Shown: positions 18,788-26,945 of the stretch, one piece after another
How the letters are laid out: every line of letters starts with the position of its first letter
Numbering within the stretch: position 1 is the stretch's first letter
From: a virus
IMG/VR virus record: IMGVR_UViG_3300047551_000904
Span: 1 to 28,509 of that record
DNA: 28,509 bases
Direction: 5' to 3' (one strand)
Notes under the pieces: model-generated
Told to the model about the DNA's origin: nothing
Databases searched by the model: none
The model's input: the letters and a program-made list of their open reading frames with translations, nothing else
Position numbers and translations under genes: made by a program

Positions 18788-21481
18788 TTGACTGATACCG
18801 AGCGCAAGCCTTTGATCCGGCGCGTGAGCGATGCGCTCCGCGTGTTGGCAGGACGGGAGGGCGGTGAGGCGACCCGCGCCATCATCCCGACGACGTACCC
18901 CAACTTCCCCGGCGGACAGCAGCAGATGGCGCTGGTCCGCACCGCGAACCCCGGCGAGTACCGCTATGACGGCTCGACCATTCGGACGCAGGGGTTCAAC
19001 AAGCATCCCGTTGTCCACGCTTGTATCCGCGTCGTCGCGGACATCGTGGCGTCGGTCCCGCTCGTCGTGTTGCAGGAGCGTGGCAACTACGAGAGCCGCG
19101 TCGGTGAGGACCACCCGCTCCAGAAGCTCCTCGACTATCCCGGCCCGCGCTTCACGGCTCGGCAGTTCCGTGCGCGGTTCGCGGTCGACTTCCTCGGCTA
19201 CGGCAACGCGTTCTTCCAGATCGAGCGGCCCGGCGAGAACCGACTCCCGGTTGGGCTTCGTGCGGTCAACGCCGAGTCGATGCAGCAGGTCTGGATCGAC
19301 CCCGAGGGCGACCCGCGCCGCTACGACTACGCGAACTGGGCGGGCATCATCGTCAACGTGCCGGTCGAGGATATGCTGCACTTCCGCGATCTCGATATGG
19401 GGCGTCCGTTCGAGGCCGAGGTGTTCGGCTATCCCCGTGGGGCGACGGCCATCGGCTCCCTGCTCGCCGACAACGAGGCGACGCAGTACGTCCGGCAGGT
19501 CGTGACCAACGACGGGACGCCGACCTTCGCCGTGCTGATGGCGGACGAGGCGACCACCGAGGATGCCTCCGCGATGCAGGACCGCTACCGCGCTCGCGTG
19601 GTCGATCGCGGCAAGCGTGGCACCCCGGCCTTCTTCGGGGCGGTCAAGGACATCAAGCCGCTGGGCTTCACGCTCTCCGACCTCGAGTTCCCCGACCTCC
19701 GCCGCGTCTCGCGTGAGGACATCTGCGCCGCGTTCGGGGTCGACCCTCGGATGATTGGCATCGCGTCCGCCTCGAGCGATGCGGGGCTGTCGGGCATCCA
19801 GTACGCCGAGGCCCGTGCCCGGCTGGTCCAGCACACGATCGAGCCGATGTTCTCCGCGCTCGAGGACGAGCTCAACCATTGGCTCGCGCCCGAGTTCGGC
19901 GACGTCTGGGTGACCTACGACCACGACAAGCTACGCGACTTGGTCGAGAACGACACCGAGACCTCGACCCGTATCCGCGCCGAGTACGCCGAGGGGCTGC
20001 GGACGTGGGAGGAGAGCCGCACCGCGCTCAAGCTCTCGCCGCTCCCCGAGCCGACCGATAGCATCCTCAAGACCGCTGGGCGCGACCTGATCCCTGCGGC
20101 GCTCGCGGTCATCAACCCCGCCGAGATTCTTGACCAGCCGCCCGCGACGGACAACGAGACGCCCGCGCTTGGTGCGCCGACGCCCGAGATGGACGAGGAG
20201 GCCGAGGTCGAGGACGTCGAGGAGGACGAGGCCGAGGAGCTCGACGAGGAAGAGGAAGCCGAGGACGAGGACGAGGTCGAGGAAGGCCGCGCCGACCCGG
20301 TGACCAACTTCCCTGCCGAGGGCGACGACAAGAAGGTGACGCTTCGGAACTCCCAATGGGCGCTGTTCCCCGTGGGCGAGGCCGAGGACTTGAAGGAGAA
20401 CTGGCCCGAGCTTTGGTCGAAGGCCGGGAACGAGAAGGGCAACGAGCAGTTCCGCAAGCTGGCCCCCATCGCCAAGCGCGGCGGGGTGCCGGAGGGTGAG
20501 GCCGAGGAGAACGCCATCCGGCTGCGCGAGGCGTGGATCGCCCGGCACCGGGGTGACTTCCAACTCAACGGCGTCATCGCGCAGGTCAAGTGGCTGGCCG
20601 TGGGCGATCGCGGGCTCGACCATATGCGGAAGGTCTTGCGCGAGGCGAAGGACAAGCTCGGCGACCGCTCGGAGCCCGAGATGGCCCCGATGGACGAGAC
20701 GATGGCCCGCAAGCGCGGTATCTGGGAGCGGGCGATGCAGGAGCTCGACCGCACCGAGCAGACCTACAAGGCGACCGCCGAGGCGCTGTTCCGTGCCGAG
20801 CGTCCGAAGGTGACCCGCTCTATCGCCTCCGCTGGCGACTTCGCTACGGCGAAGCTCCGCGTCCGCGAGGCGTACCGCACGGGCGGCGAACTCGAGGAGA
20901 ACTGGCGCGAGACCTACACCCCGCTCGTGGCGACCACCTACGCCTTCGGCGCGACCGAGGTGGCGGGCGTCGGGGCCGACCTGAAGGCCGACGTGCAGGA
21001 GTCCGGGCTGACCGGGCGCTCCGTGGCCTCCGTCCGTGAGGCGATCCGTAAGCGGGCCGAGCGGTTGGCGGGGCTCATCGGCGACACTACCGCCCGCGAG
21101 GTCTTGGCGGTCATTGAGGCGTCGGAACGGGCCGGGCTGACGGTCGAGGAGACGTCCCGCCTTGTGGGTCGGGCGGTCTATGGCGAGGAGCGGGTCGATG
21201 CCCGGTCCACGATGATTGCCCGCACGGAGTCCGCTGGGGCGCTCTCGCAGGGCTCGTGGGACCAAGCGCAGGAGATGGGCGACCTCTACCAGAGCAAGGA
21301 GTGGCTCGCCTTCTCGGACGCCGAGACGCGGGAGACGCATACCGCGTGTATGGCGCAGGGCCGCATCGGCATCAACGAGCCGTTCACGAACGGCCTGATG
21401 TACCCGCTCGACCCGACCGGACCAGCGGCCGAGGTCGTGAACTGCCGCTGTGTTTTGGCATATTCTGACGAATCCGTCTAA
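18788..21481 (+). CDS. Portal protein fused to MuF-like minor head protein
   Basis: An 897-residue protein in three parts. Residues ~70-430 are an HK97-type portal (HPVVHACIRVVADIVASVPL, LGYGNAFFQIER, ICAAFGVDPRMIG). The portal ring is the packaging and ejection gate. Residues ~466-500 are an extreme Asp/Glu tract. Residues ~505-640 form a helical domain I do not recognise (NSQWALFPVGEAEDLKENWP, LREAWIARHRGDFQLNGVIA). The C-terminal ~200 residues are Mu gpF-like, ending in the hallmark RTESAGA, KEWLAFSDAETRETH and NCRC. MuF-type proteins enter the capsid as minor components. In most phages the two are separate genes. The TTG start at 18788 has no clear Shine-Dalgarno sequence; start codons slightly downstream (TTG 18810, GTG 18824) are possible. 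Confidence 0.9.
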   Translation: MTDTERKPLIRRVSDALRVLAGREGGEATRAIIPTTYPNFPGGQQQMALVRTANPGEYRYDGSTIRTQGFNKHPVVHACIRVVADIVASVPLVVLQERGNYESRVGEDHPLQKLLDYPGPRFTARQFRARFAVDFLGYGNAFFQIERPGENRLPVGLRAVNAESMQQVWIDPEGDPRRYDYANWAGIIVNVPVEDMLHFRDLDMGRPFEAEVFGYPRGATAIGSLLADNEATQYVRQVVTNDGTPTFAVLMADEATTEDASAMQDRYRARVVDRGKRGTPAFFGAVKDIKPLGFTLSDLEFPDLRRVSREDICAAFGVDPRMIGIASASSDAGLSGIQYAEARARLVQHTIEPMFSALEDELNHWLAPEFGDVWVTYDHDKLRDLVENDTETSTRIRAEYAEGLRTWEESRTALKLSPLPEPTDSILKTAGRDLIPAALAVINPAEILDQPPATDNETPALGAPTPEMDEEAEVEDVEEDEAEELDEEEEAEDEDEVEEGRADPVTNFPAEGDDKKVTLRNSQWALFPVGEAEDLKENWPELWSKAGNEKGNEQFRKLAPIAKRGGVPEGEAEENAIRLREAWIARHRGDFQLNGVIAQVKWLAVGDRGLDHMRKVLREAKDKLGDRSEPEMAPMDETMARKRGIWERAMQELDRTEQTYKATAEALFRAERPKVTRSIASAGDFATAKLRVREAYRTGGELEENWRETYTPLVATTYAFGATEVAGVGADLKADVQESGLTGRSVASVREAIRKRAERLAGLIGDTTAREVLAVIEASERAGLTVEETSRLVGRAVYGEERVDARSTMIARTESAGALSQGSWDQAQEMGDLYQSKEWLAFSDAETRETHTACMAQGRIGINEPFTNGLMYPLDPTGPAAEVVNCRCVLAYSDESV

Positions 21482-21511
21482 CTTTCTCCCGCACGACCCG
21501 AGGACTTCCCG

Positions 21512-21829
21512 ATGGCAATGGCGCAGCGCATCCCCCTGATGACCTCCCGTACCGCGACGGCGACGGGCAGCACGATTGAGGCTCCCGGACCGGGCGCGAC
21601 GGTGCAGGCCGTGGTGACGGGCACGGGGGCGCTGACGGCCACGGTCGTCGTGCAGGTCTCGAACGACGGCTCCAACTGGCTGACGATCTCCACCCTCTCG
21701 CTCTCCGGCACTACCTCGGCGACGCAGGGGATGGCGCTCGATGCCCACTGGGTCTATATTCGGGCCGACCTGACCGTCCTCACGGGGACGGGCGCGACGG
21801 TCAACGTTTGGATGGGTAGCCGCGACTAA
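21512..21829 (+). CDS. Small beta-rich virion-type protein
   Basis: 105 residues, Thr/Gly/Val-rich with alternating strands. The stretch VVVQVSNDGSNWLTISTLSLSG followed by HWVYIRADLTVLTGTGATVNVWM resembles small beta-sandwich decoration or fibre-base proteins that recur in phage head regions. Probably structural; no named family. GAGGA lies about 8 nt before the ATG, and the stop overlaps the next start by one base. Confidence 0.6.
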   Translation: MAMAQRIPLMTSRTATATGSTIEAPGPGATVQAVVTGTGALTATVVVQVSNDGSNWLTISTLSLSGTTSATQGMALDAHWVYIRADLTVLTGTGATVNVWMGSRD

Positions 21830-22047
21830 TGAGCGACCGCTATCCGTCGCCCTCGCGGACGGCCTTACCGCTCGGTGACATCCCGAACCTCGGGATCGAG
21901 CCGACGCTTGGCATCCTGCCGACCTTTGGCGTGTTGTACGGGCTCGGGCGGTTCGGCGGTGTCTTGTTCTCGTGGAACGTGTACGCGGGTGTCACGGGCG
22001 CGACATATGCGCGGACGGGCATCGCCACCTACAATCAGGACGCATAG
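21829..22047 (+). CDS. N-terminal part of a fibre-like protein, ended by an in-frame amber codon
   Basis: 72 residues, then TAG at 22045-22047. Three bases later, in the same frame, the next long gene starts. The last residues (TYARTGIATYNQDA) resemble the conserved FTRASTATYxDxxG block that in many phage fibre proteins runs directly into a segment ending LLLEPARTN. That segment appears after the stop. The two ORFs therefore look like one protein interrupted by an amber codon, through mutation, readthrough, or a switch to stop-and-restart translation. It could also be a genuine short protein. Neighbours: portal-MuF upstream, prohead protease downstream. Confidence 0.55.
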   Translation: MSDRYPSPSRTALPLGDIPNLGIEPTLGILPTFGVLYGLGRFGGVLFSWNVYAGVTGATYARTGIATYNQDA

Positions 22048-22050
22048 CAT

Positions 22051-23184
22051 ATGGCCTTGACCGTCGCCACCGCTGGCACCGGGGTCGCCCGGACCTCGCA
22101 CTACGTCACGCCGACGGGGGCCAGCGCTCCCATCCAAACGCTCCTGCTCGAACCCCAGCGGACGAACGTCTGTATCCGCTCCGAGGAGTTCGACACGTGG
22201 ACACAGACGAGCTGCGTTGTGACGGCAAACGCATCCGTCGCCCCCGATGGCACGACGACGGCTGACCTCATCACGCCGAGCGCAGACACAAACGGGCGCG
22301 TCAGGCGCACCGTGACATTTACGACCGATGCCGAAAAGTGCATCGCAGTGTATCTCAAAGCGGGCACCTCGACACGCTCGCGGTTCACGCTCCGCGACAC
22401 AACCGTCGGCACCGACCGCGTTTCTATTCGCATCAGTTGGAGTGCTGGTGTGCCGACGCCCGCCGCGTATCTCGGGTCGGGCACGATTTATCCTGCTGAG
22501 GCGCTGGCGAACGGATGGTATCGCATTTCGGTAAGTGCCGTGGGCGTGATTGCCGCGAACACCAATGAGCTCGCCATCTTTGCAGACGACAGCGCCGGCA
22601 CCGGCACCGTCTATGCGTGGGGCGCACAGGCCGAGGACGCCATCGTCCCGTCGAGCTACATCAAGACGGAAGGCACGACCGTCACGCGCAACGCGGACAG
22701 CCTGTATTTCCCGTTCACCGTGCCACCGCAGGCGATGACGGTGTATGTGCGCTCGGTCAACAGGGGTTTATACACGGCATCGACGCTTACGCGGTATGCA
22801 ATACAGATTGGCCCAGAAAACGCAAGCACCGACCCACGTTTCGTTCTCTACGTCGCGGCGAGCGGCACGATGGGTGCGCTGTATGATGACGGGACCACGC
22901 AGGTCCTTTCAACATCCGGGTCAGCGCAAGTTCTTGGCACCATCGTCGAACATCTTGGGCAGTTGTCAAGCGACTGGAAGGTGACCATCGCTCGTGCATA
23001 TGATGGTGGGGCGGTGACTGTTGGTACGCAGTCGGCGGCCTCTGGTGCGAGTGTTGCGTGGAGTGCGCCACGGCTGTATCTGACCAATACCGTCAACCTT
23101 GCGTCCGCTGCCTTCACCCACGTCATCGTCGCGGCTGGTGAGCAGTCGATGGCGACGATGCGTTCTCTCGCAGGAGTTGCCTGA
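22051..23184 (+). CDS. Head-spike-fibre / lectin-like structural protein (in frame with the upstream ORF)
   Basis: 377 residues. Residues ~25-45 carry TLLLEPQRTNVCIRSEEFD, followed by a carbohydrate-binding-like beta-sandwich (~45-215; VAPDGTTTADLITPSA, AVYLKAGTSTRSRFTL, ANGWYRISVSAVG, YAWGAQAEDAIVPSSYI). A second LamG/concanavalin-like sandwich follows to the end. This arrangement is typical of proteins labelled phage head spike fibre or tail-spike N-domain and may bind glycans. The ATG at 22051 has only a weak AGGA 10 nt upstream and directly follows the amber codon, so restart or readthrough is likely. Codons in the second half are less GC-rich than in the head genes, suggesting exchange. 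Confidence 0.7.
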   Translation: MALTVATAGTGVARTSHYVTPTGASAPIQTLLLEPQRTNVCIRSEEFDTWTQTSCVVTANASVAPDGTTTADLITPSADTNGRVRRTVTFTTDAEKCIAVYLKAGTSTRSRFTLRDTTVGTDRVSIRISWSAGVPTPAAYLGSGTIYPAEALANGWYRISVSAVGVIAANTNELAIFADDSAGTGTVYAWGAQAEDAIVPSSYIKTEGTTVTRNADSLYFPFTVPPQAMTVYVRSVNRGLYTASTLTRYAIQIGPENASTDPRFVLYVAASGTMGALYDDGTTQVLSTSGSAQVLGTIVEHLGQLSSDWKVTIARAYDGGAVTVGTQSAASGASVAWSAPRLYLTNTVNLASAAFTHVIVAAGEQSMATMRSLAGVA

Positions 23185-23561
23185 TGCGTCCTTCGATGAT
23201 TGTCACCGTGCCGGATACCGCGTTGCCCGAGGAGCCGACGGCGGGCTATGTCGTCCTCGGGGTCGTGGACGGCCTCGCCTACGTCCACCTCGCGCCCTAT
23301 GCCGAGCCGCAGGAGGTCTACTTCCGCGACGGGGCGTTGAGCACGGAGCCGAACGGCGGACAGGCCGGGGTGCTGGAGACGCCGCGCCCCGCATTCGCGG
23401 AGGGGGCCGACGTGTGCTACGATCCCGCCCCTGACGCCTTCCGCTGGGACGCCTTCGCCGCCGCGCATCCCGCGCTGGCCGCGTCCCCCGGCGTGGATGC
23501 CGAGGGTGCGCCGTTGCCCGCGCCGCTGATGCCGCACCAGTGGTCGGGGGACTTCGTATGA
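23184..23561 (+). CDS. Hypothetical protein, possibly fibre-associated
   Basis: 125 residues, Pro/Ala/Asp-rich. N-terminal beta strands (MIVTVPDTALP, GYVVLGVVDGLAYVHLAPY) precede a Pro-rich C-terminus containing FRWDAFAAAHPAL. Starts in a TGATG overlap with the fibre-like gene and ends in an ATGA overlap with the protease gene. It may be a chaperone or accessory of the fibre, but I recognise no family. Confidence 0.6.
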   Translation: MRPSMIVTVPDTALPEEPTAGYVVLGVVDGLAYVHLAPYAEPQEVYFRDGALSTEPNGGQAGVLETPRPAFAEGADVCYDPAPDAFRWDAFAAAHPALAASPGVDAEGAPLPAPLMPHQWSGDFV

Positions 23562-24349
23562 GCAAGCCGACCCGTGAGACGATGTGGCACCTCGCGGACG
23601 CGACGCTTGAGGTCCGTGCCGAGTCCGACCTCCCGCCGGGGATTGCGGGGCGGGTCTCTGGGGTCGCGCTGACCTACGAGGTCGTGGACTCCTACAACAC
23701 GATGTTCTCGCGCAAGTGCGCCAAGCGGTCCATTGACGGGCGGGTGGCCGCTCGCAAGGTGCCGCTCCTGATGGATCACGAGCGCACCTCGAAGGCGCAC
23801 GTCGGGGTCGTGACCTCGATGACGGACGCCGGGGACGCGCTGGTGATGACCGCCGACGTGTTCGATACCGCCGAAGGGCGGGCCGCGATGGAGTACGTCA
23901 AGGCCGTCCTCGCCTCGGGGGCCTCGACGGGGTTCTCCATCGGGTTCATCCCCCGCGCCTCCGAGATGGTGACCGTGGACGGGAAGCCCGTCGAGCGGTT
24001 CACCGAGATTGAGCTCCGCGAGGTGTCAATCACCCCGATGCCTGCGGTGCCGGGGGCCGAGGTCGCGTCGGCCCGAAACGAAAGCCCTACCCCTGCTACC
24101 CCCGAGGAGGTCGTCGCCGAGCGCACGGAGACCGACCTGCTCATTCTTGCCGCTCGCGTCGCTCTGGATGCGCTGTCCGAGAGCGATCGCCACGCGGTGC
24201 TGTCCCGCTACCAGCCCAAGACCCGCTCCGAGACGGCCACCGTGGTCACGCCTGTCGTGACCCCGACGCCCTCCTCGACCGCGTCCACGGCCCGGTATGC
24301 CTCGCTGGAGGAACGCGCCACAGCGGTGCGTTCGACATTCATCGCTTGA
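23558..24349 (+). CDS. HK97-family prohead protease (S78/U35)
   Basis: 263 residues from the ATG at 23558. The serine protease core is visible: YEVVDSYNTMFSRKCAKRSI, LMDHERT with catalytic His74, GASTGFSIGFIPR with catalytic Ser127, and the later VSITPMPAVPGAEV strand that ends the fold. It removes the N-terminal delta domain of the major capsid protein during maturation and digests itself. The ~80 C-terminal Thr/Ser-rich residues are probably disordered or scaffold-like. It stands directly upstream of the capsid gene, as in HK97. Confidence 0.93.
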   Translation: MSKPTRETMWHLADATLEVRAESDLPPGIAGRVSGVALTYEVVDSYNTMFSRKCAKRSIDGRVAARKVPLLMDHERTSKAHVGVVTSMTDAGDALVMTADVFDTAEGRAAMEYVKAVLASGASTGFSIGFIPRASEMVTVDGKPVERFTEIELREVSITPMPAVPGAEVASARNESPTPATPEEVVAERTETDLLILAARVALDALSESDRHAVLSRYQPKTRSETATVVTPVVTPTPSSTASTARYASLEERATAVRSTFIA

Positions 24350-24366
24350 TACAGGAACACACGACA

Positions 24367-25719
24367 ATGAAGACCCCGCTGGTTAGCAAGAACCGCGCCG
24401 CGAACGAGCTTCGCGAGCAGGCCCACAAGCTCCGGGCCGACCTGATGGACCCCTCGGTGCAGTTCAGCGCCGAGGAAGTGGAGAAGCGCACCGCTGATAT
24501 CCGCGCCCTTGAGATGCGGGCGGCGGCGGCTGCCGAGTTCACCGGCGACGCCGAGATTGCCCGTCAGGGCGGCGACGAGGGCCTTGTCCGCGTGGACGCG
24601 GGGGCCGAGCGTGGCGACTTCGCCGGGATGAAGGACGCGCAGGACGAGGTCCGGAAGGAGCTCGCGAAGGGCTTCAAGAGCGTCGGGGCGTTCATCCGCG
24701 CCGTCTCGAAGGGCCCGGCCAACGCGAAGGAGGCCGAGGCGCTCAAGCGCGTCGACCTGATGACCCGCACCATCACCGGCTCGACCAACGGCGGCGAGTA
24801 CCTCCTCCCGCTGACGCAGGTCCCGGAGATCTTCTCGACCTCGAACGCCCAGCCGGGCCTGTTCCAGTACGCCCGCCGCTACAACGTGCCGGGCCGGTCG
24901 CTCCGCATCCCGTACCTCATTCAGGACGAGGGCACCACGACCCTCAACCGTCCGATGGCCGGTAAGATCGCCAACGTGACGATCGTCGGCGAGGGCGACA
25001 CCAAGCCGACCCGCGAGCCGTCGTTCGGCCAGCGGCTCCTGACGATGTACAAGTACGCCGCCATCACGCAGTTCGGTGACGAGCTTCTCGGCGACGACTT
25101 CACCGGCGAGCTTCCGTCCGAGGTGACGGCGGCGGTCGGTGGGCAGATTATCAATAAGATCAACGAAGACATCACCATCGACGGCACGGGCTCCAGCCAG
25201 CCGCTCGGCGCGTTCCACACGAACAACGGGGCGCTCATCAAGGTCCCCCGCGCCTCGGCGACCGACTTCACGGCGGTCGATGCGTTCAAGATGTACGAGC
25301 GCCACACGCACGGCCCGAACTCGGTGTGGATGGTCTCGCGCCGCGTGCTCGCCAAGCTGTACGCGATGCAGACCACCAATAACACGATGGTCAGCTTCCT
25401 CCCGAACCTTCGGGACAAGGCTCCGGCGACCCTTCTCGGGCTCCCGGTCATCGTGACGGACCTGCTTCCGACGCTCGGGACCGAGGGCGATGTGGCCCTC
25501 GTCAACGGCGACTTCTACGCGATGGGGCTCCGTCAGGCGCTCACGGTCGAGTCGTCGATCCACTACAGCTTCGTGCAGGACATCACGACCTACCGCTTCG
25601 TCGCTCGCGCCGGTGGCCTCCCGCTGCCGACCTCGACGTTCGCGTACAAGGTCAACGCCTCCGGCAACAAGGTGGACGAGCACTCGCCGTTCGTGGTGCT
25701 GGATGAGCCGGCGGCGTAA
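24367..25719 (+). CDS. HK97-fold major capsid protein
   Basis: 450 residues from the ATG at 24367 (AGGA about 11 nt upstream). Residues 1-~75 are a charged coiled-coil delta domain (NELREQAHKLRADLMD, EEVEKRTADIRALEMRAAAA), the usual built-in scaffold. The HK97 core follows: GGEYLLPLTQVPEIFS, an N-arm/E-loop, the P-domain helix (DELLGDDFTGELPSEVTAAVGGQII), NEDITIDGTGSSQPLG, VWMVSRRVLAKLY, and the A-domain strand PVIVTDLLPTLG. It forms the icosahedral shell. The protease upstream should cut after the delta domain. No separate scaffold or decoration gene is adjacent. Confidence 0.95.
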   Translation: MKTPLVSKNRAANELREQAHKLRADLMDPSVQFSAEEVEKRTADIRALEMRAAAAAEFTGDAEIARQGGDEGLVRVDAGAERGDFAGMKDAQDEVRKELAKGFKSVGAFIRAVSKGPANAKEAEALKRVDLMTRTITGSTNGGEYLLPLTQVPEIFSTSNAQPGLFQYARRYNVPGRSLRIPYLIQDEGTTTLNRPMAGKIANVTIVGEGDTKPTREPSFGQRLLTMYKYAAITQFGDELLGDDFTGELPSEVTAAVGGQIINKINEDITIDGTGSSQPLGAFHTNNGALIKVPRASATDFTAVDAFKMYERHTHGPNSVWMVSRRVLAKLYAMQTTNNTMVSFLPNLRDKAPATLLGLPVIVTDLLPTLGTEGDVALVNGDFYAMGLRQALTVESSIHYSFVQDITTYRFVARAGGLPLPTSTFAYKVNASGNKVDEHSPFVVLDEPAA

Positions 25720-25954
25720 GCCAACGGCAACGGATGAAGTCGTGGGGGGGACGCCCCCCACGGCTTCGCCCGTGTCGGTCAGACTGGAACGGGTGGTGCT
25801 GATTGCCGCCTGTAAGATGGACGGGGTGCGACGGCTCCCCGGTGAGGTGTTCGAGATTTCCGCTGAACGGGCTGCCGTTTGGCGTCAGAAGGGTTTGATT
25901 GCTGATCCAGACCACCCGCCTGCGTCGGAGTTCGCGTGGCTCTCCCAACTGTAA
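25703..25954 (+). CDS. Small head-completion-associated protein
   Basis: 83 residues from the ATG at 25703, overlapping the capsid stop by 17 nt. The core (RVVLIAACKMDGVRRLPGEVFEISAERAAVWRQKGLI) matches a short beta-barrel-like type often seen between the capsid and connector genes. Its first ~20 codons contain a very stable hairpin (25741-25762), so a downstream GTG could be the real start. Function unknown. Confidence 0.6.
   Translation: MSRRRKPTATDEVVGGTPPTASPVSVRLERVVLIAACKMDGVRRLPGEVFEISAERAAVWRQKGLIADPDHPPASEFAWLSQL
25741..25762 (+). terminator. GC-rich hairpin just after the capsid stop (attenuator or stabiliser)
   Basis: CGTGGGGGG (25741-25749) and CCCCCCACG (25754-25762) make a 9-bp perfect stem with a GACG loop, 21 nt after the capsid stop. 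There is no T-run, so it is unlikely to be a full terminator. It may protect the 3' end of the capsid message or reduce downstream expression. Confidence 0.45.
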
Positions 25955-26502
25955 CGGACCTCAAGTCCTATCTCCGCATCGAGTCCAACGCGGAGAACAC
26001 GCTCCTGACGGCCCTCCTCGCGAGGGCACAGGCCCAAGTGGAACTCTGGATTGACTGCCCGATCACGGCGGTCTCCCAGACGTATGTGGACCGCTGCGAG
26101 ACAGACGCTGACGCGCCGGTGTTGTCGCTGATCTTTCCGCGCCGACCCATTGCGGTGACCAGCATCGTGGATGTGGACGGCGTGACGGTCCCCGCGACCG
26201 ATTATTGGGTGAGCGGGGCGACGGGCGTCATCTACGCGGAGGCGGGCCATTCATTCTCCAACCCGCGCTACACGATTACCGCGACCTGCGGGCTGTCGCT
26301 GTCCCAGCACTACACGCTCTGGGAGCCGGTCATCTCGCAGTGCATCTTGGACCTCGCGGCGGACCTTTACCAGAAGCGGACGCCGAACGCGGCCTCGGAG
26401 ACGGGGGCGGGGACGAGCATCACGTGGGATGTTTCGCGGGACACGGCGGCGCGGGTCTTGAAGGTGCTCCGGGCGCTGAAGCTCCCCGTGGCGGTGGGCT
26501 GA
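25936..26502 (+). CDS. Head-tail connector protein (gp6-like)
   Basis: 188 residues from a GTG start preceded by CGGAG. N-terminal helices (TVTDLKSYLRIESNAENTLLTALLARAQAQVELW) are followed by a beta-rich insert (FPRRPIAVTSIVDVDGVTVPATDYWVSG) and C-terminal helices (VISQCILDLAADLYQKR). This is the HK97 gp6 / SPP1 gp15-type adaptor that forms a ring below the portal. It follows the capsid block in the usual order. Confidence 0.85.
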   Translation: MALPTVTDLKSYLRIESNAENTLLTALLARAQAQVELWIDCPITAVSQTYVDRCETDADAPVLSLIFPRRPIAVTSIVDVDGVTVPATDYWVSGATGVIYAEAGHSFSNPRYTITATCGLSLSQHYTLWEPVISQCILDLAADLYQKRTPNAASETGAGTSITWDVSRDTAARVLKVLRALKLPVAVG

Positions 26503-26945
26503 TGTACGTCGCGCCGGGACTGCTCGACCAGCGGCTCGGGTTCTACACGCGCTCGGATGACGGCGCGTACGGGTTCCAGCGGCCCCTCTACACGAAGGTC
26601 GGGGTCTACTGGGGGCGCATTGACGCGACGGCGAACCAGTTCACGGTCGCGGGCGCACCGCAGGGCCACACGGACAGCCGGACCACCCTGACGGCGACGG
26701 TGGCCGATTATGTCCCGGTCGACCCGTTCGGGGTGGTCAAGATCGAGGGCACGACGGTCATCTATTTCGTGCGCTCGGTGGTCGCGGTGCGGCAGATGCG
26801 GTGCAAGCAGTTAGCGTTGGAGGAGGTGGACCCGACGGCGTATGCGGAGTTCATCGCCAACGATCCCGACGCGGTGGCGGACGGGGTGCATCTGGTGGAC
26901 GCGACGAGCGCGTTCACGACTGGCTTTGATGAGGGCTACGACTGA
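26502..26945 (+). CDS. Head-closure / head-tail joining protein
   Basis: 147 residues starting in a TGATG overlap. The opening LLDQRLGFYTRSDD with GVYWGRIDATANQF is typical of small beta-barrel stopper proteins (SPP1 gp16-like). These seal the portal after packaging and bridge to the tail. Position between the adaptor and gp10-like genes supports it. Confidence 0.7.
   Translation: MYVAPGLLDQRLGFYTRSDDGAYGFQRPLYTKVGVYWGRIDATANQFTVAGAPQGHTDSRTTLTATVADYVPVDPFGVVKIEGTTVIYFVRSVVAVRQMRCKQLALEEVDPTAYAEFIANDPDAVADGVHLVDATSAFTTGFDEGYD

Noticed and set aside
24208-25761. 517-codon minus-strand ORF opposite protease and capsid
   Set aside because: Low-complexity Arg/Val/Leu/Gly composition, opposite an unmistakable HK97 capsid protein.
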